Below, one piece after another: positions 6,563 through 15,641 of a stretch of 64,000 nt of DNA. Every line of letters begins with the position of its first letter. Within the stretch, counting starts at the first letter, position 1. The notes under the pieces were generated by a model that was not told the DNA's origin, did not search any database, and saw nothing but the letters and a program-made list of their open reading frames with translations. A program made the position numbers and the translations under genes. Origin of the DNA: Bog-159 sp963709155 (GTDB lineage Bacteria > Acidobacteriota > Terriglobia > Bryobacterales > Bryobacteraceae); contig CAVPVD010000006.1 of NCBI GenBank assembly GCA_963709155.1, positions 323,149-387,148 on the forward strand, given 5' to 3'.

Positions 6563-9166
6563 CTACTCCTCCCGAAGGACCTGCATCGGCTCGACCCTTG
6601 CCGCTCGCAGGGCCGGCAGCAGCGACGCGGCGATCGACACCGCGATTACCAAAGCAATGACTCCGGTCATGGTGATGGCATCCCAGGGCGACACGCCAAA
6701 CAGCATTCCGGCCAGGAGTTTGGTGAATGCCGCGGCCAGCGCGAGCCCTGCCACACAGCCAAGCAACGACACGCGCATTCCCTGGGCCACGAATTGGCGC
6801 ACGATCTGTCCGCGCCGCGCTCCCAGTGCCAGCCGCAGCCCGACCTCACGCTGCCGCAGATTGACCAGATAGCTCAGCGTGCCGTACAGCCCGACGCATG
6901 CCAGCGAAATCGCGGTCAGCGCAAAGAACGCCAGAAGCACGGTGCGCAGACGGTTCTCCGCGAATGCGTCGGACAACTGCGCCGTAAGCGGCGAGAAGTC
7001 GTACACCGAGCGGGCCGGCTCGGTAGCGTGCAGTTTTTGGCGGACACTTTGGGCCAGCGCCATCGGATCGCCATGGGTGCGCGCCATGAAGTACAAGCCG
7101 GGTTGCATGATGAGGCCGCAATAATAAATGGTCGGCACCGGCTCATGATCGAGCCCGCGTTCACGCGCATCGCCGACGATGCCGCGCACCACGGCATTGG
7201 GGAAGTATAGGCTGCTGGGCTGCCCCAAGTGTTTGCCGATTACGCCGGCGCCGCCGAAATAGGTAGCCGCGAACGAGTGGTTCACCATCATTCCGGCCGT
7301 GTTAGACTCCTCCGGGCACATCTCTCCGGCGAGGAGCGGAATGCGCAGGGTCTTGAATATTCCGGCGCTGCCGATGCGCGATTCGGCGACGATCTTGGGT
7401 TCGGTTTCCGCGCGCCCTTCGGCCAGCTTCAACTCCACCGGGAACGTGCCGGGCACACCGGGAAGCAGGAAGGTGGCGGCCGACGATTCCACCCCCGGTA
7501 CTGCCGCTACAGCTTCCAGGATGCGCTTGACAGTTTGCCCGGCCGCGTTTGCATTGCCGGTTTCTCCCCATGAGGCACTGATCTTGAAGGTCAGGATGTG
7601 ATCTGGATCGAAGCCGCCGGCCACCCGGCTCAAGGCCTGGAAACTGCGCAGCAGCAATCCCGCGCCGGCGAGCAGCGTGACTGCCAGCGCCACCTGCACC
7701 CCGACGAGCACGAACTGCGCCGGACGCCGGGCGGACACCTGTGAGCGTCCCGCGGATGCCAGAGTCCCCGCCAGGCTGCGGCGTGTGCCGAGAATCGCCG
7801 GAACGATTCCGCACGCCAGCGTGGCGAAAATCGCGCAGATCAACGAATATACGACTATGCGCCAGTCGAGCCCGATTTCGTCCACGCGGGGCAAGTCCTT
7901 GGCCAGGACGCGGAAGATGCGCGCCACGGCGGCAGCCAAGCAGAGGCCCCCACCCGCGCCGGCCAGCGCCAGAAGGAAAACCTCGGTCAGCAACTGCGCC
8001 GCCACGGAAGCGCGTGATGCTCCCAGGCTGAAGCGCACAGCGATCTCATGCTGACGGCCGGCGGCCCGGGAAAGCAACAGCGCCGCGATGTTGGTGCATG
8101 CGATCAGCAGCAGCAGCGTGACCGACCCGAACACCACCCAAAGCGACTCACGCACCCCGCCGATGGTCTGTTCTTTCAGCGGCTCGATGCCGGTACGGAT
8201 CTCGGCATCGGGCTTGGGGAATTGGCGGGCGAGATCCGCCTGCACGATGGCCAGGTCCGCGCGCGCCTGCGCCAGGGTCACGCCGGCCTTGAGGCGGCCG
8301 ATGCCGATGAACCAGGTCAGATCGCGGTTGCTGGCAAAAGGAAAATCGGGCGGGCTCACCGACCAGACGTCGATGTTCCGCTGCACGAAGTCGATGGACG
8401 GCGGCAAAACCCCGATAATCGCGTAGGACGATTGCCCCAGGCGCAGCATCTTGCCGACGGCGTCTGGATTCGCGCCGAAGCGGCGGCGCCAAAATGAGTC
8501 GCTGATGAGGACCGCGTTCGGGCCGCCGAAATGTTCCTCCGCGGGGTTGAAGTCACGGCCGAGTTGCGGGGCCACGCCCCAAACCTGCAGGAACCCGGGC
8601 GCCACTTCGGCGCGCGTCACCTTCTCCGGCAGGGGGCCGGACAATTCGGAATCGTCCTGTGTGTAGTAGCCGCTGATGGCCTGGAAGGTGTGATTCATGC
8701 GGCTCCAGTCCTGCAGGCGGCGCGGCGCAATCTGGGGCTGCGGTGTCTTCGCCTGGATCTGGACGACGCTGACGATGCGGTCGCCATTGGGGAACGGCAG
8801 GGGCCGCAAGAGCACCGAATCGATGGCTGAGAAGACCGCGCTGTTGGCGCCGATGCCTAGCGCCAGGGTCAGCACCACGGTGATGGAAAAAGCCGGCGAC
8901 TTCGCCAGCGACCGCAGCGACAGCCGCACATTGCGCAGCATTGCATCCACTCCTTCGGCGATATCCATGTCTCTGGTCCTTTCCACTTGCGCGGTGTAAT
9001 TGCCGAACTGCCGGCGCGCGAGCCGGGCGGCGTCGGCGGCGGTCATGCCGCCTTCCCGCAGTTCATCGATGCGCTCAGTGACGTGGAGACGAAGTTCCCG
9101 CTCCAGGTCGCGGTCGAGGCGCCCTGGCTGGATCGCGTTGCGCAGCCGGCCGATCCACTTACGCAT
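6563..9166 (-). CDS. ADOP-family MacB-like permease (cassette 1)
   Basis: An 867-residue membrane protein of the acidobacterial duplicated orphan permease family: two MacB/FtsX-type permease halves in one chain. Residues 1-90 form a cytoplasmic prefix (LDRDLERELRLHVTERIDEL). The first helix is followed by the family hallmark LALGIGANSAVFSAIDSVLL, then a long periplasmic domain and a cluster of helices around residue 350. The second half ends with LRLALGARRGQIVRQFVA, more helices and the typical terminus ARVEPMQVLREE. No ATPase gene is adjacent, as usual for ADOP, so partner and substrate are unknown. It overlaps the upstream PadR gene by 8 bp and is surely co-transcribed with it. Confidence 0.9.
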   Translation of the reverse strand: MRKWIGRLRNAIQPGRLDRDLERELRLHVTERIDELREGGMTAADAARLARRQFGNYTAQVERTRDMDIAEGVDAMLRNVRLSLRSLAKSPAFSITVVLTLALGIGANSAVFSAIDSVLLRPLPFPNGDRIVSVVQIQAKTPQPQIAPRRLQDWSRMNHTFQAISGYYTQDDSELSGPLPEKVTRAEVAPGFLQVWGVAPQLGRDFNPAEEHFGGPNAVLISDSFWRRRFGANPDAVGKMLRLGQSSYAIIGVLPPSIDFVQRNIDVWSVSPPDFPFASNRDLTWFIGIGRLKAGVTLAQARADLAIVQADLARQFPKPDAEIRTGIEPLKEQTIGGVRESLWVVFGSVTLLLLIACTNIAALLLSRAAGRQHEIAVRFSLGASRASVAAQLLTEVFLLALAGAGGGLCLAAAVARIFRVLAKDLPRVDEIGLDWRIVVYSLICAIFATLACGIVPAILGTRRSLAGTLASAGRSQVSARRPAQFVLVGVQVALAVTLLAGAGLLLRSFQALSRVAGGFDPDHILTFKISASWGETGNANAAGQTVKRILEAVAAVPGVESSAATFLLPGVPGTFPVELKLAEGRAETEPKIVAESRIGSAGIFKTLRIPLLAGEMCPEESNTAGMMVNHSFAATYFGGAGVIGKHLGQPSSLYFPNAVVRGIVGDARERGLDHEPVPTIYYCGLIMQPGLYFMARTHGDPMALAQSVRQKLHATEPARSVYDFSPLTAQLSDAFAENRLRTVLLAFFALTAISLACVGLYGTLSYLVNLRQREVGLRLALGARRGQIVRQFVAQGMRVSLLGCVAGLALAAAFTKLLAGMLFGVSPWDAITMTGVIALVIAVSIAASLLPALRAARVEPMQVLREE

Positions 9167-9494
9167 AGGACAAAACCTTGCCTACACCGGACGTCAGCCT
9201 TTCCCAGCTTTCCTGTTCCTGGGCGAGCTGTTTGCGGCCTAGCGGCGTCAGCGAATAGAAGCGCGCGTCGCGATTCTTTTCGGTCATGCCCCATTCGGCC
9301 CGTATCCAGCCCGCTTGCTCCATGCGATGCAGGGCCGGGTAAAGGGAGCCCTCCTCGACGCGCAGCAACTGATCGGAGACGGCGTGGATATGGGCGGTGA
9401 CGGCATAACCATGCATGCGCTTCTGTCCCGCCAGCGTTCTTAGAATCAGGAGCGCCAGTGTTCCTTGCAGGATGTCGTTCTTCTTCGTTCCCAT
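9159..9494 (-). CDS. PadR-family transcriptional regulator (cassette 1)
   Basis: A 111-residue winged-helix protein of the acidobacterial PadR type: GTLALLILRTLAGQKRMHGY (about residues 11-30) is the conserved N-terminal helix, and VEEGSLYPALHRMEQAGWI (about 46-64) is the recognition helix and start of the wing. It ends with a short dimerisation helix. PadR proteins are usually repressors of adjacent transporter genes and of themselves. The gene overlaps the ADOP start by 8 bp, and an inverted repeat lies just upstream (9508-9530). The effector is unknown. Confidence 0.92.
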   Translation of the reverse strand: MGTKKNDILQGTLALLILRTLAGQKRMHGYAVTAHIHAVSDQLLRVEEGSLYPALHRMEQAGWIRAEWGMTEKNRDARFYSLTPLGRKQLAQEQESWERLTSGVGKVLSYA

Positions 9495-9507
9495 TCGTAA
9501 TCCCTAT

Positions 9508-9531
9508 CTAGCTATGCCTAAGTAGCTAGGC
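9508..9531 (-). promoter_or_regulatory. Probable PadR operator, cassette 1
   Basis: Two nested inverted repeats lie 14 bp upstream of the PadR start: CTAGCTA-8 nt-TAGCTAG (9508-9529) and GCCTA-6 nt-TAGGC (9516-9531). Their position between the start codon and the expected promoter fits negative autoregulation. Binding is inferred from position and symmetry only. Confidence 0.5.
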
Positions 9532-9679
9532 ACGATTCAAACGATTGGACGACGGGGCTGTCAATCGGTTAGGCGGGATTCCAATTGCCGCGGGCAGCGC
9601 TCTCGAGGAGATCGGGCGGGCGAGGAGGTGGGGCACCGGCTGGAGGTGGAACGCGAATTTGCATCGCGTTCATCCTCAA

Positions 9680-9898
9680 TTACTCTTCCGTTTTTTCGGT
9701 ACTGTCCTTGGCGCCGGTGAACTTCGAACGAACCGCCCGCGCAAACTTGGAAAATGGGCCGCGGCCGGTGTCCGGGCGGCTCGCTTCACGCGCGGCCTCG
9801 ATCTGCGCATGCGTTCTCACGTCAGGCTGCGATGTCTTCGAATGCAGCTTGGCTCTGGCAACTTGCCGCTTGTGCCGCTTGGCGAGTCTCTTGTCCAT
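9680..9898 (-). CDS. Small basic hypothetical protein
   Basis: A 72-residue, highly basic protein beginning MDKRLAKRHKRQVARAKLHS with further Lys/Arg throughout and an acidic tail (STEKTEE). No hydrophobic segment is present, so it is probably cytoplasmic and may bind nucleic acid. I recall similar MDKRxAKRHKR proteins in related genomes, uncharacterised. No clear ribosome site is visible. The opposite-strand frames are less protein-like. Confidence 0.55.
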   Translation of the reverse strand: MDKRLAKRHKRQVARAKLHSKTSQPDVRTHAQIEAAREASRPDTGRGPFSKFARAVRSKFTGAKDSTEKTEE

Positions 9899-9965
9899 AG
9901 TTCAACAGTACAACATCCTGGGGGATCGGTACCGCGTAGCGCCGGTGAATGATCCCATGGTACGC

Positions 9966-10481
9966 CTACCGCGCGTTGAACGGCGAGTTGGGCTTCAGGT
10001 ACGGCAACAGCGAGATACGTCGAATATCGTTGGCTAATAGGCCAGGAATCCAGGTCTGGTATTCCCCGCCAATGAAGAAAACCTTGGGGTCCGCCTTGCT
10101 CTTCAACTGGCCGGCTGCTTTCCCAATGTACCCCCACGCTCCGGTGACAAGTTCGATCGCTACTGGATTCGTCATTTTGTTCCACTCTTCCGTCACCGCT
10201 ACGCGGACGCGGGCGTAGTCGCGGTCATGGACCCCGAGCCGGGATGCGTACTCCTGGAACTCCTGGATTCCGGGGCAGAGAGCACCGTTCCCCAGCCGTC
10301 TCGACTGCAGAAACTGCCACCATGGACTGATTCCGCGGGGCGTCGCGATGGATTGCGTCCACTTGAAAAACTTCGTTCCCGGCCCAAGCCAAGCGACGAT
10401 CTCGGGGCCTCGGCCAATGAAGGCGTGCTTCACATCATCGTCCGCTATGCTGGCGAATGCTGGTGGCCGGGGAGGTTGCAC
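9966..10481 (-). CDS. Hypothetical protein, conserved-looking
   Basis: A 171-residue soluble protein with a GTG start at 10481. Aromatic-rich stretches such as RGPEIVAWLGPGTKFFKWTQ, SPWWQFLQSRR and GAWGYIGKAAGQLKS, together with VHDRDYARVRVAVTEEW, look like a real folded domain. There is no signal peptide or membrane helix, and I recognise no known motif. It lies 67 bp from the small basic gene on the same strand and could share its transcript. Confidence 0.6.
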   Translation of the reverse strand: MQPPRPPAFASIADDDVKHAFIGRGPEIVAWLGPGTKFFKWTQSIATPRGISPWWQFLQSRRLGNGALCPGIQEFQEYASRLGVHDRDYARVRVAVTEEWNKMTNPVAIELVTGAWGYIGKAAGQLKSKADPKVFFIGGEYQTWIPGLLANDIRRISLLPYLKPNSPFNAR

Positions 10482-10574
10482 AGCTTACGATTCTACAGGA
10501 ACAGGCCGGGCAGTCGAAACTCCACTGAACCCAGGCGATGCTGGAGTATTAGCAACGGGGAATGGAGGGTTGCT

Positions 10575-11677
10575 ATGAAGTTTTGTTACATGTTGGCAAT
10601 TTTGGCGGCCATTCTGCCGGTCCATGCACAGGAGCCCAGGAAGCCAGCGCGGAATCCGGCGGCGCGGCGCCGCCGTCGGCGTCTTCGGACGAAACTTTCG
10701 ATCTGGCGGATGCGCACGCAGGCGAGTTTCGCGTGGAAGTCCGCGGCCTCTTCGATCGCGGCGCGTATTCCGAGATCGATGCGCTGGCAGCCCAGGCACG
10801 CAGCCAGAAACTGCGCTTCCGAGGCGGCGCCTGGAAGCTGAATACGCTTTACGGCACGCTGGGAACCCCCGGAGCGCTCACCTCTACCGATGCCGAATGG
10901 CGGTCGCGCATGACCAAACTGGAAGACTGGATCAAGGCCAGTCCGGCCTCGCCAACACCGCGCGTGGCTCTGGCGCATGCTTATGTTCGTTTCGCCTGGA
11001 AAGCGCGCGGCAACGGCCAGGCGAATACGGTCACGAAAGAAGGGTGGACGCTTTTCTTCCAGCGAATCCAATCGGCGCGCACGGTCCTGGACGATGCCGC
11101 CGCGGCGGGCGCGCGCGATCCGCAATGGTATCGCGAGATGCAGACCGTTGCACTGGCGCAGGGGTGGGACCGGGGGCAGGTGGATGCGCTCGCCAAAGAG
11201 GCACTGGACAATGAGCCCGGCTATTTCTACTTTGGTGTGGCGCAGGCCAATTATCTGCTGCCGAAGTGGTACGGCAAGCCGGGAGAAGCTGAGCAATACG
11301 CGCAGCAGGTAGCCGACCAGGCAGGCGGCGCGGAAGGCGATGCCGAATATTTCCAGATCGCCGCTCAACTCAATTGCTGCCGCCATACGCAAGCGCCGGC
11401 GCTCTCATGGGCGCGCGTGCAAAAAGGATTTACGGCGCTGAGCCAGCTTTACGGCGCGACCAATCATCAACGCAATGTGATGGCTTACCTGGCCGTGCGC
11501 GCAGGCGATACGGAAACGGCACAGCAGCTATTCGGACGCATCGGCAACAATTGGGATGAGAGCGTGTGGCGAAGCAAGGCGCTGTTCGATGCCAGCCGGA
11601 CGGGCCAGCCAGTCGGGGGCGTGAAGCCGCTGCGCGCGGATAGCCCGAGGACGGGGACATCGTCCGCCAACGACTAG
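10575..11677 (+). CDS. Exported DUF4034-like protein, frameshifted after the signal peptide
   Basis: The ATG at 10575 has a strong GGAGG (about 10563-10567) and begins a signal peptide, MKFCYMLAILAAILPVHAQ. In that frame the sequence then becomes Arg-rich nonsense. In the next frame, from about 10630, a plausible mature protein follows: QEASAESGGAAPPSASSDET, then GAYSEIDALAAQARSQKLRF and GGAWKLNTLYGTLGTP, the DUF4034 pattern, to a stop at 11677. A single-base indel at 10629-10645 must separate the two parts. The remaining 300 or so residues are intact, so this is either a very recent pseudogene or a sequence error. Function of the domain is unknown. Confidence 0.65.
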
Positions 11678-11751
11678 GCTGATCCGGTGAATGAGGCGCG
11701 GCGATGTGACCGCGCCCCTCCACCCGGCAGCCACACGGAGAGCTAGCCTAG
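11674..11751. terminator. Bidirectional hairpin between convergent genes
   Basis: A perfect 7-bp stem GGCGCGG/CCGCGCC (11695-11701 and 11710-11716, 8-base loop) lies inside a larger inverted repeat CTAGGCT/AGCCTAG (11674-11680 and 11745-11751). The outer arms include the stop codons of the convergent DUF4034 and sedolisin genes. There is no T-tract, so it may work as a weak bidirectional terminator or a transcript-end stabiliser. Confidence 0.5.
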
Positions 11752-12935
11752 GGCTCCGCAACCAGCGCCGGGATAATCAGGTTTGCTTGAGGCGATCCTA
11801 CGCCGGTTACGTAGTCGTATCCGGTACCGGCCGTACAAAGGGCGCCGCAAGTCCCGTTGCTGCCGCTGGTGATGTCGTGAAAATCGGTTTCGGCATGGCT
11901 ATACAGGTACTGCTGCGGCTTGGTCAGGTTCGCTTTGCCGTCCGCCACGCGCATGGAATTTGCGATGGCAAATAGCGCCGCCCACTGCGGCGATCCCATA
12001 CTGGTTCCCCCAACCTGCACCCAACCCCCGTCGCCGCTGTCGTAAATCGGAACTCCGGTGTTGGGATTGGCATCGTAAGCCACATCGGGAACCCCGCGTT
12101 TTCCGCTCGACTGCACGCCGTTCTGGTAAGCTGGCTCGGGTTCGTAGGCGCTCTGGCCGCCGCTGCTGCCGCCGAGCAATTCGCAACTGAGCGCGCTTTT
12201 GCAACTCCAGGCAGTCTCGCTCTCCCACACGCCGTTCGAGTCCAGATTCAACGTGGTTCCACCGACCGCGACCACATAGGGCGAGGCCGAGGGGTAAAAC
12301 ACGCCATGTCCGCTGTCGCCGGAGGACGCCACGAACACCACGTGCTGCGTCTTGAAGCGCCCGTCGGCGGTGGTTTCGGTGCTGAACTCGTCGATGCCGA
12401 AGCTCATGGAAACCACCGTGGCGCCATTCGTTACGGCCACACCCACGGCGCTCAGCAATTGCGATGTGCCTTGGCCGGCCGCCTCTACGGCTATAATCTT
12501 AGCCTGCGGAGCAATTGCGTGCGCCCATTCCACGTCGAGCGACTCTTCGAGCGCCCAATCCTTGTTGGTGCCTGGCTTGGTGCCCGTGGCATAGATCTTG
12601 GTGAAACATCCGTTCGCCGTGGTGCAGTCCGGCAGGCTGAACTGCGTGTCGAACACGCCCAGGTCAGCCTCGAGGTTCGCGTCGTCGAAAGCTTCGATTA
12701 AAGCGATGGTCTGCCCCGCTCCCTGGTTGGCGACCAGGTTAAAACCGTAAGCCGTGATCATTTGCGCGGGGGTGTACCCGGTAGGGCCGGACGCAGCGGG
12801 GCGCGGACCGCCAATGACGCGAATCGGGGGTCGGGCGATTCCCGGAAACTGTTCCTCGTCCTGCGCGGACCCGCGCGCCGACACAGCCAGCAGTGCCGCA
12901 AGGCCCAAGCATGAATATCCCAATACGTTTTTCAT
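11748..12935 (-). CDS. Secreted S53 (sedolisin/kumamolisin-type) serine-carboxyl peptidase
   Basis: A 395-residue exported peptidase with a signal peptide (residues 1-24) and ATG 12935 preceded by GGAGGG. The S53 catalytic set is visible: E130 and D134 in ALEESLDVEW, the oxyanion Asp D207 in ASSGDSGHG, and the nucleophile S312 in GGTSMGSPQWA. The C-terminal calcium-site motif DFHDITSG (from residue 351) is present. The usual propeptide of about 180 residues is absent: only some 30 residues separate the signal peptide from the catalytic domain, so maturation may differ from classical kumamolisin. The family is typically active at acid pH, fitting protein scavenging in acidic soil. It is convergent with the DUF4034 gene. 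Confidence 0.9.
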   Translation of the reverse strand: MKNVLGYSCLGLAALLAVSARGSAQDEEQFPGIARPPIRVIGGPRPAASGPTGYTPAQMITAYGFNLVANQGAGQTIALIEAFDDANLEADLGVFDTQFSLPDCTTANGCFTKIYATGTKPGTNKDWALEESLDVEWAHAIAPQAKIIAVEAAGQGTSQLLSAVGVAVTNGATVVSMSFGIDEFSTETTADGRFKTQHVVFVASSGDSGHGVFYPSASPYVVAVGGTTLNLDSNGVWESETAWSCKSALSCELLGGSSGGQSAYEPEPAYQNGVQSSGKRGVPDVAYDANPNTGVPIYDSGDGGWVQVGGTSMGSPQWAALFAIANSMRVADGKANLTKPQQYLYSHAETDFHDITSGSNGTCGALCTAGTGYDYVTGVGSPQANLIIPALVAEP

Positions 12936-13133
12936 CTGTTAAATGTCCCTCCTCGCCTCTGCCTGGTATGTGGGCAGGGGCAGATCGCCACAGCATAACA
13001 TTTTGCAAAACGGGGCACGACGCGCGGGGCGCGGTATTTCTGGAGACTCCGTCTTGTTTATCACGTCGGCGTCCATCGATCCCGCCCGGCGCGGCGTTGC
13101 GCGCGGCCTTCACTCCCGGCCATAGTAATTATT

Positions 13134-13868
13134 GTGAAGATTCGTAAGAGTGCATTCCTTCGGATCGCAGCTGCCAGCCTCATGCTGGTCGTCGTATACG
13201 CGGCGCTGCTGTGTTTTCCCGAGCCATTCTTCGCATTTTCGGTGCGCGCCGATAATCTGATCCTCCACTCCGACCAGCCGTTCGCCGGACCAGCCGGCCA
13301 GCACGTCTTGTACCTGGCCCAAGCGAAGTTGGCAAGGTCGCCACTCTATTCCAGCCGCCAGGATCACCGCATCTTCATTTGCAACGCACGCTGGCGGCAG
13401 ATGCTGTTCTTCAATAAAGACTACGGCGTGGGCGGTGTAGCACCCTACCCCGTGTCGGCCAACGTCTTTCTCCGTGATGCAAGGGTCGCGGACGACCGCC
13501 TGCTCTCGCCTCGCGGAACGCCCGTTCCAGGAGACCGGGCTTTGGATTATTTCATCGCGCACGAAATCACGCACCAGCTCACGGGTCATCAGATCGGTAC
13601 CCTCCGCTATTTCCGATTGCCGCAATGGGTGCGCGAGGGATACGCCGACTATGTTGGAAAGGGCGGCTCATTTAACTACGAAGAGGCCCGGAGTGCTTAT
13701 CTGGCCGGGGTGCCGGAGATGGATTGGAAGAAATCCGGCCTATACTGGCGCTTCAATCTGGAGGTGGCCTATCTCTTGGATCATCGGCGCTGGCCCGTAT
13801 CGCAGTTGTTGCGGGATCCGCCGCCAGAGCAGGTTGTCGATGCCGCGTTAAGCAGTCCCACGCCATAG
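13134..13868 (+). CDS. Membrane-anchored HExxH metallopeptidase-like protein
   Basis: A 244-residue protein with a GTG start. Residues 8-30 (LRIAAASLMLVVVYAALLCF) form one N-terminal membrane helix, leaving an extracytoplasmic domain. HEITH (about 143-147, in DYFIAHEITHQLTGH) is a zinc-binding HExxH, and E at about 167 in WVREGYADYVGKGG is a likely third ligand, as in gluzincin-type enzymes. The substrate is unknown. It is divergent from the sedolisin gene across about 200 bp. Confidence 0.7.
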   Translation: MKIRKSAFLRIAAASLMLVVVYAALLCFPEPFFAFSVRADNLILHSDQPFAGPAGQHVLYLAQAKLARSPLYSSRQDHRIFICNARWRQMLFFNKDYGVGGVAPYPVSANVFLRDARVADDRLLSPRGTPVPGDRALDYFIAHEITHQLTGHQIGTLRYFRLPQWVREGYADYVGKGGSFNYEEARSAYLAGVPEMDWKKSGLYWRFNLEVAYLLDHRRWPVSQLLRDPPPEQVVDAALSSPTP

Positions 13869-14055
13869 CGTCGCGTTGCCTTGGCGACCGGAATACTAAC
13901 CTTCGTCTGCTGCGGAAGGTTATGCCCGCAAGCGCCAAACAATCGAGATACAAGAGTTACAGATCTACTCTATACTGGACCTGTCGAACGCAAAGGCATC
14001 CAAACGAAACGGATCCCGCCAATCCGACGCCCAACGAGCATACACGGAACGCACC

Positions 14056-15234
14056 ATGAAAACGACGATTGCATGTTCCATGTTGCTGGCGCTGACGTTG
14101 CTGGCGCAGACCACGCCGGCGGCTTCTTCTCTTTCTACTCTGATTACATTTAACGGATCGAATGGGTCTAACCCTTCCTTCATCATTCAAGGAAGCGATG
14201 GCAATTTCTATGGTGTCACCCAGGACGGCGGCTCGTCGCCCAATTGCAACGGTAGCGAGTTCAGCCCTAACGGCGGATGCGGAACCATGTTCCAGATCAC
14301 TCCAGCCGGAACGCTTAAAACGTTGTATAGCTTCAGCGGTACCGATGGCGCTTTTCCTATAGGTGCGTTGCTTGAAGCGGCTCCTGGCGCGTGCCCTACG
14401 ATGTGTTTCTACGGCACTACGCTGCTGGGCGGCGCTTCAAATGTCGGCACAACGTTCAAATTCACGATGCAAAGCGGATCTTCAGGAACGCTCCAGGTGC
14501 TGCATCAATTCTCCGGCGACGACGGAAGCTGGCCGGCCGGTGGATTAGCGCTATTCCCGGACGGCAATCTGTACGGTGTTTCGTCTTTCGGCGGCGTTCA
14601 CGGCCACGGCAACATCTACCAAATGTCTCCCGCGGACGGCTCAACCAAGACCGTCTATGCGTTCCTGGGTGGCGCCAGAGGCGCACAACCGACCGCCAAT
14701 CTGGTGGTATGTGGCGAGTCCTTAGTCGGCACTACCACAGGCGGGGCGGAGGGCACTCTCTTCGCTTTTAACCCCAACACCGATGTGCTGACAATCCTGC
14801 TCAAGTTCGATGGATCGGACGGTTCGGTTCCTTGCGCTCCGATCTACGATGCCTCCGGCGTCTTCTATGGCACGACTGCCGCTGGCGGAGCCTACAACGA
14901 CGGTACCGTGTGGAAGTACAACAGTAAGGCGCTCACGGATCTCTACGATTTTGACTTTCCAGGAACGCCTACTATAAGTCCTGGCAGTTGTTCGCAACCG
15001 GTCAAATCGGGAAGCTTACTCTACGGGATCACCAACGCCGGCGGCGCGTTCAATGATGGCATAGTCTATAGCGTCGAAACGAACGGCAGTAACTATAAGG
15101 TGCTGTTCACGTTCGATGGAACCGATGGCAAATTCCCGTACGGTATCATCCAGGGAACGGACGGAGCTTTCTATGGCACCACGTATTACGGCGGATCTGC
15201 CAATCAAGGCACGGTCTTCAAGCTGGTCATGTAA
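14056..15234 (+). CDS. Secreted GloVer tandem-repeat protein, intact
   Basis: A 392-residue protein with a signal peptide (MKTTIACSMLLALTLLAQ) and seven tandem repeats: DGNFYGVTQDGG, MCFYGTTLLGG, DGNLYGVSSFGG, ESLVGTTTGGAEG, SGVFYGTTAAGG, SLLYGITNAGG and DGAFYGTTYYGG. Each is followed by a GT-[VI]-[FY]-[KQ] strand and an LY-F-GTDG linker. This is the choice-of-anchor tandem-repeat GloVer family, common and duplicated in Acidobacteriota, with no known function. Seven units suggest a seven-bladed propeller, which is my inference. Unlike the copies at the two window ends it is undamaged. Confidence 0.88.
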   Translation: MKTTIACSMLLALTLLAQTTPAASSLSTLITFNGSNGSNPSFIIQGSDGNFYGVTQDGGSSPNCNGSEFSPNGGCGTMFQITPAGTLKTLYSFSGTDGAFPIGALLEAAPGACPTMCFYGTTLLGGASNVGTTFKFTMQSGSSGTLQVLHQFSGDDGSWPAGGLALFPDGNLYGVSSFGGVHGHGNIYQMSPADGSTKTVYAFLGGARGAQPTANLVVCGESLVGTTTGGAEGTLFAFNPNTDVLTILLKFDGSDGSVPCAPIYDASGVFYGTTAAGGAYNDGTVWKYNSKALTDLYDFDFPGTPTISPGSCSQPVKSGSLLYGITNAGGAFNDGIVYSVETNGSNYKVLFTFDGTDGKFPYGIIQGTDGAFYGTTYYGGSANQGTVFKLVM

Positions 15235-15242
15235 TCATCTCA

Positions 15243-15572
15243 TCAATCTTCTGAGTCATCGTCGTCGCTCTTGGGGCTCTTACCCGCGTAGCCGTCGTTG
15301 TAGGCGTCCGGTTCAGCTTCGTCGTCTTCCGAACCGGTCACGTTATCATGCCAGCCAGCCTTGGCTTGACCCACGGGGTATACGATATAATTGAAATCCA
15401 GTCTGTCCCACTGAAGAGGAACCGCGGTTTCCTTGATGATGTCCGAGAGTGTCGGCCCGCGTTGTTCGTCTGAACGGGCGGCGGGACCTTTCCAAAAGAA
15501 TCGGCCAAGGTAGGCTTCGGTGTGGATTCCGGCACCGTCCATGTCTGCAACAAACTTCTCGTGAACGGTCAT
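15243..15572 (-). CDS. Hypothetical protein with acidic tail
   Basis: A 109-residue protein from ATG 15572; a TTG at 15620 would add 16 residues, and neither start has a clear ribosome site. The core (TEAYLGRFFWKGPAARSDEQ, then VPLQWDRLDFNYIVYPVGQA) looks folded and soluble. The C-terminus is strikingly acidic (GSEDDEAEPDAYNDG and KSDDDDSED). No family recognised. It is convergent with the GloVer gene, ends nine bases from its stop, and has no terminator visible in between. Confidence 0.5.
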   Translation of the reverse strand: MTVHEKFVADMDGAGIHTEAYLGRFFWKGPAARSDEQRGPTLSDIIKETAVPLQWDRLDFNYIVYPVGQAKAGWHDNVTGSEDDEAEPDAYNDGYAGKSPKSDDDDSED

Positions 15573-15641
15573 ATCTAATTGTAGCGCCTCGCAGCCGTTT
15601 TCATTGGTATTTGCCGGCAAGCGATGGCGGCCATGATCGTT

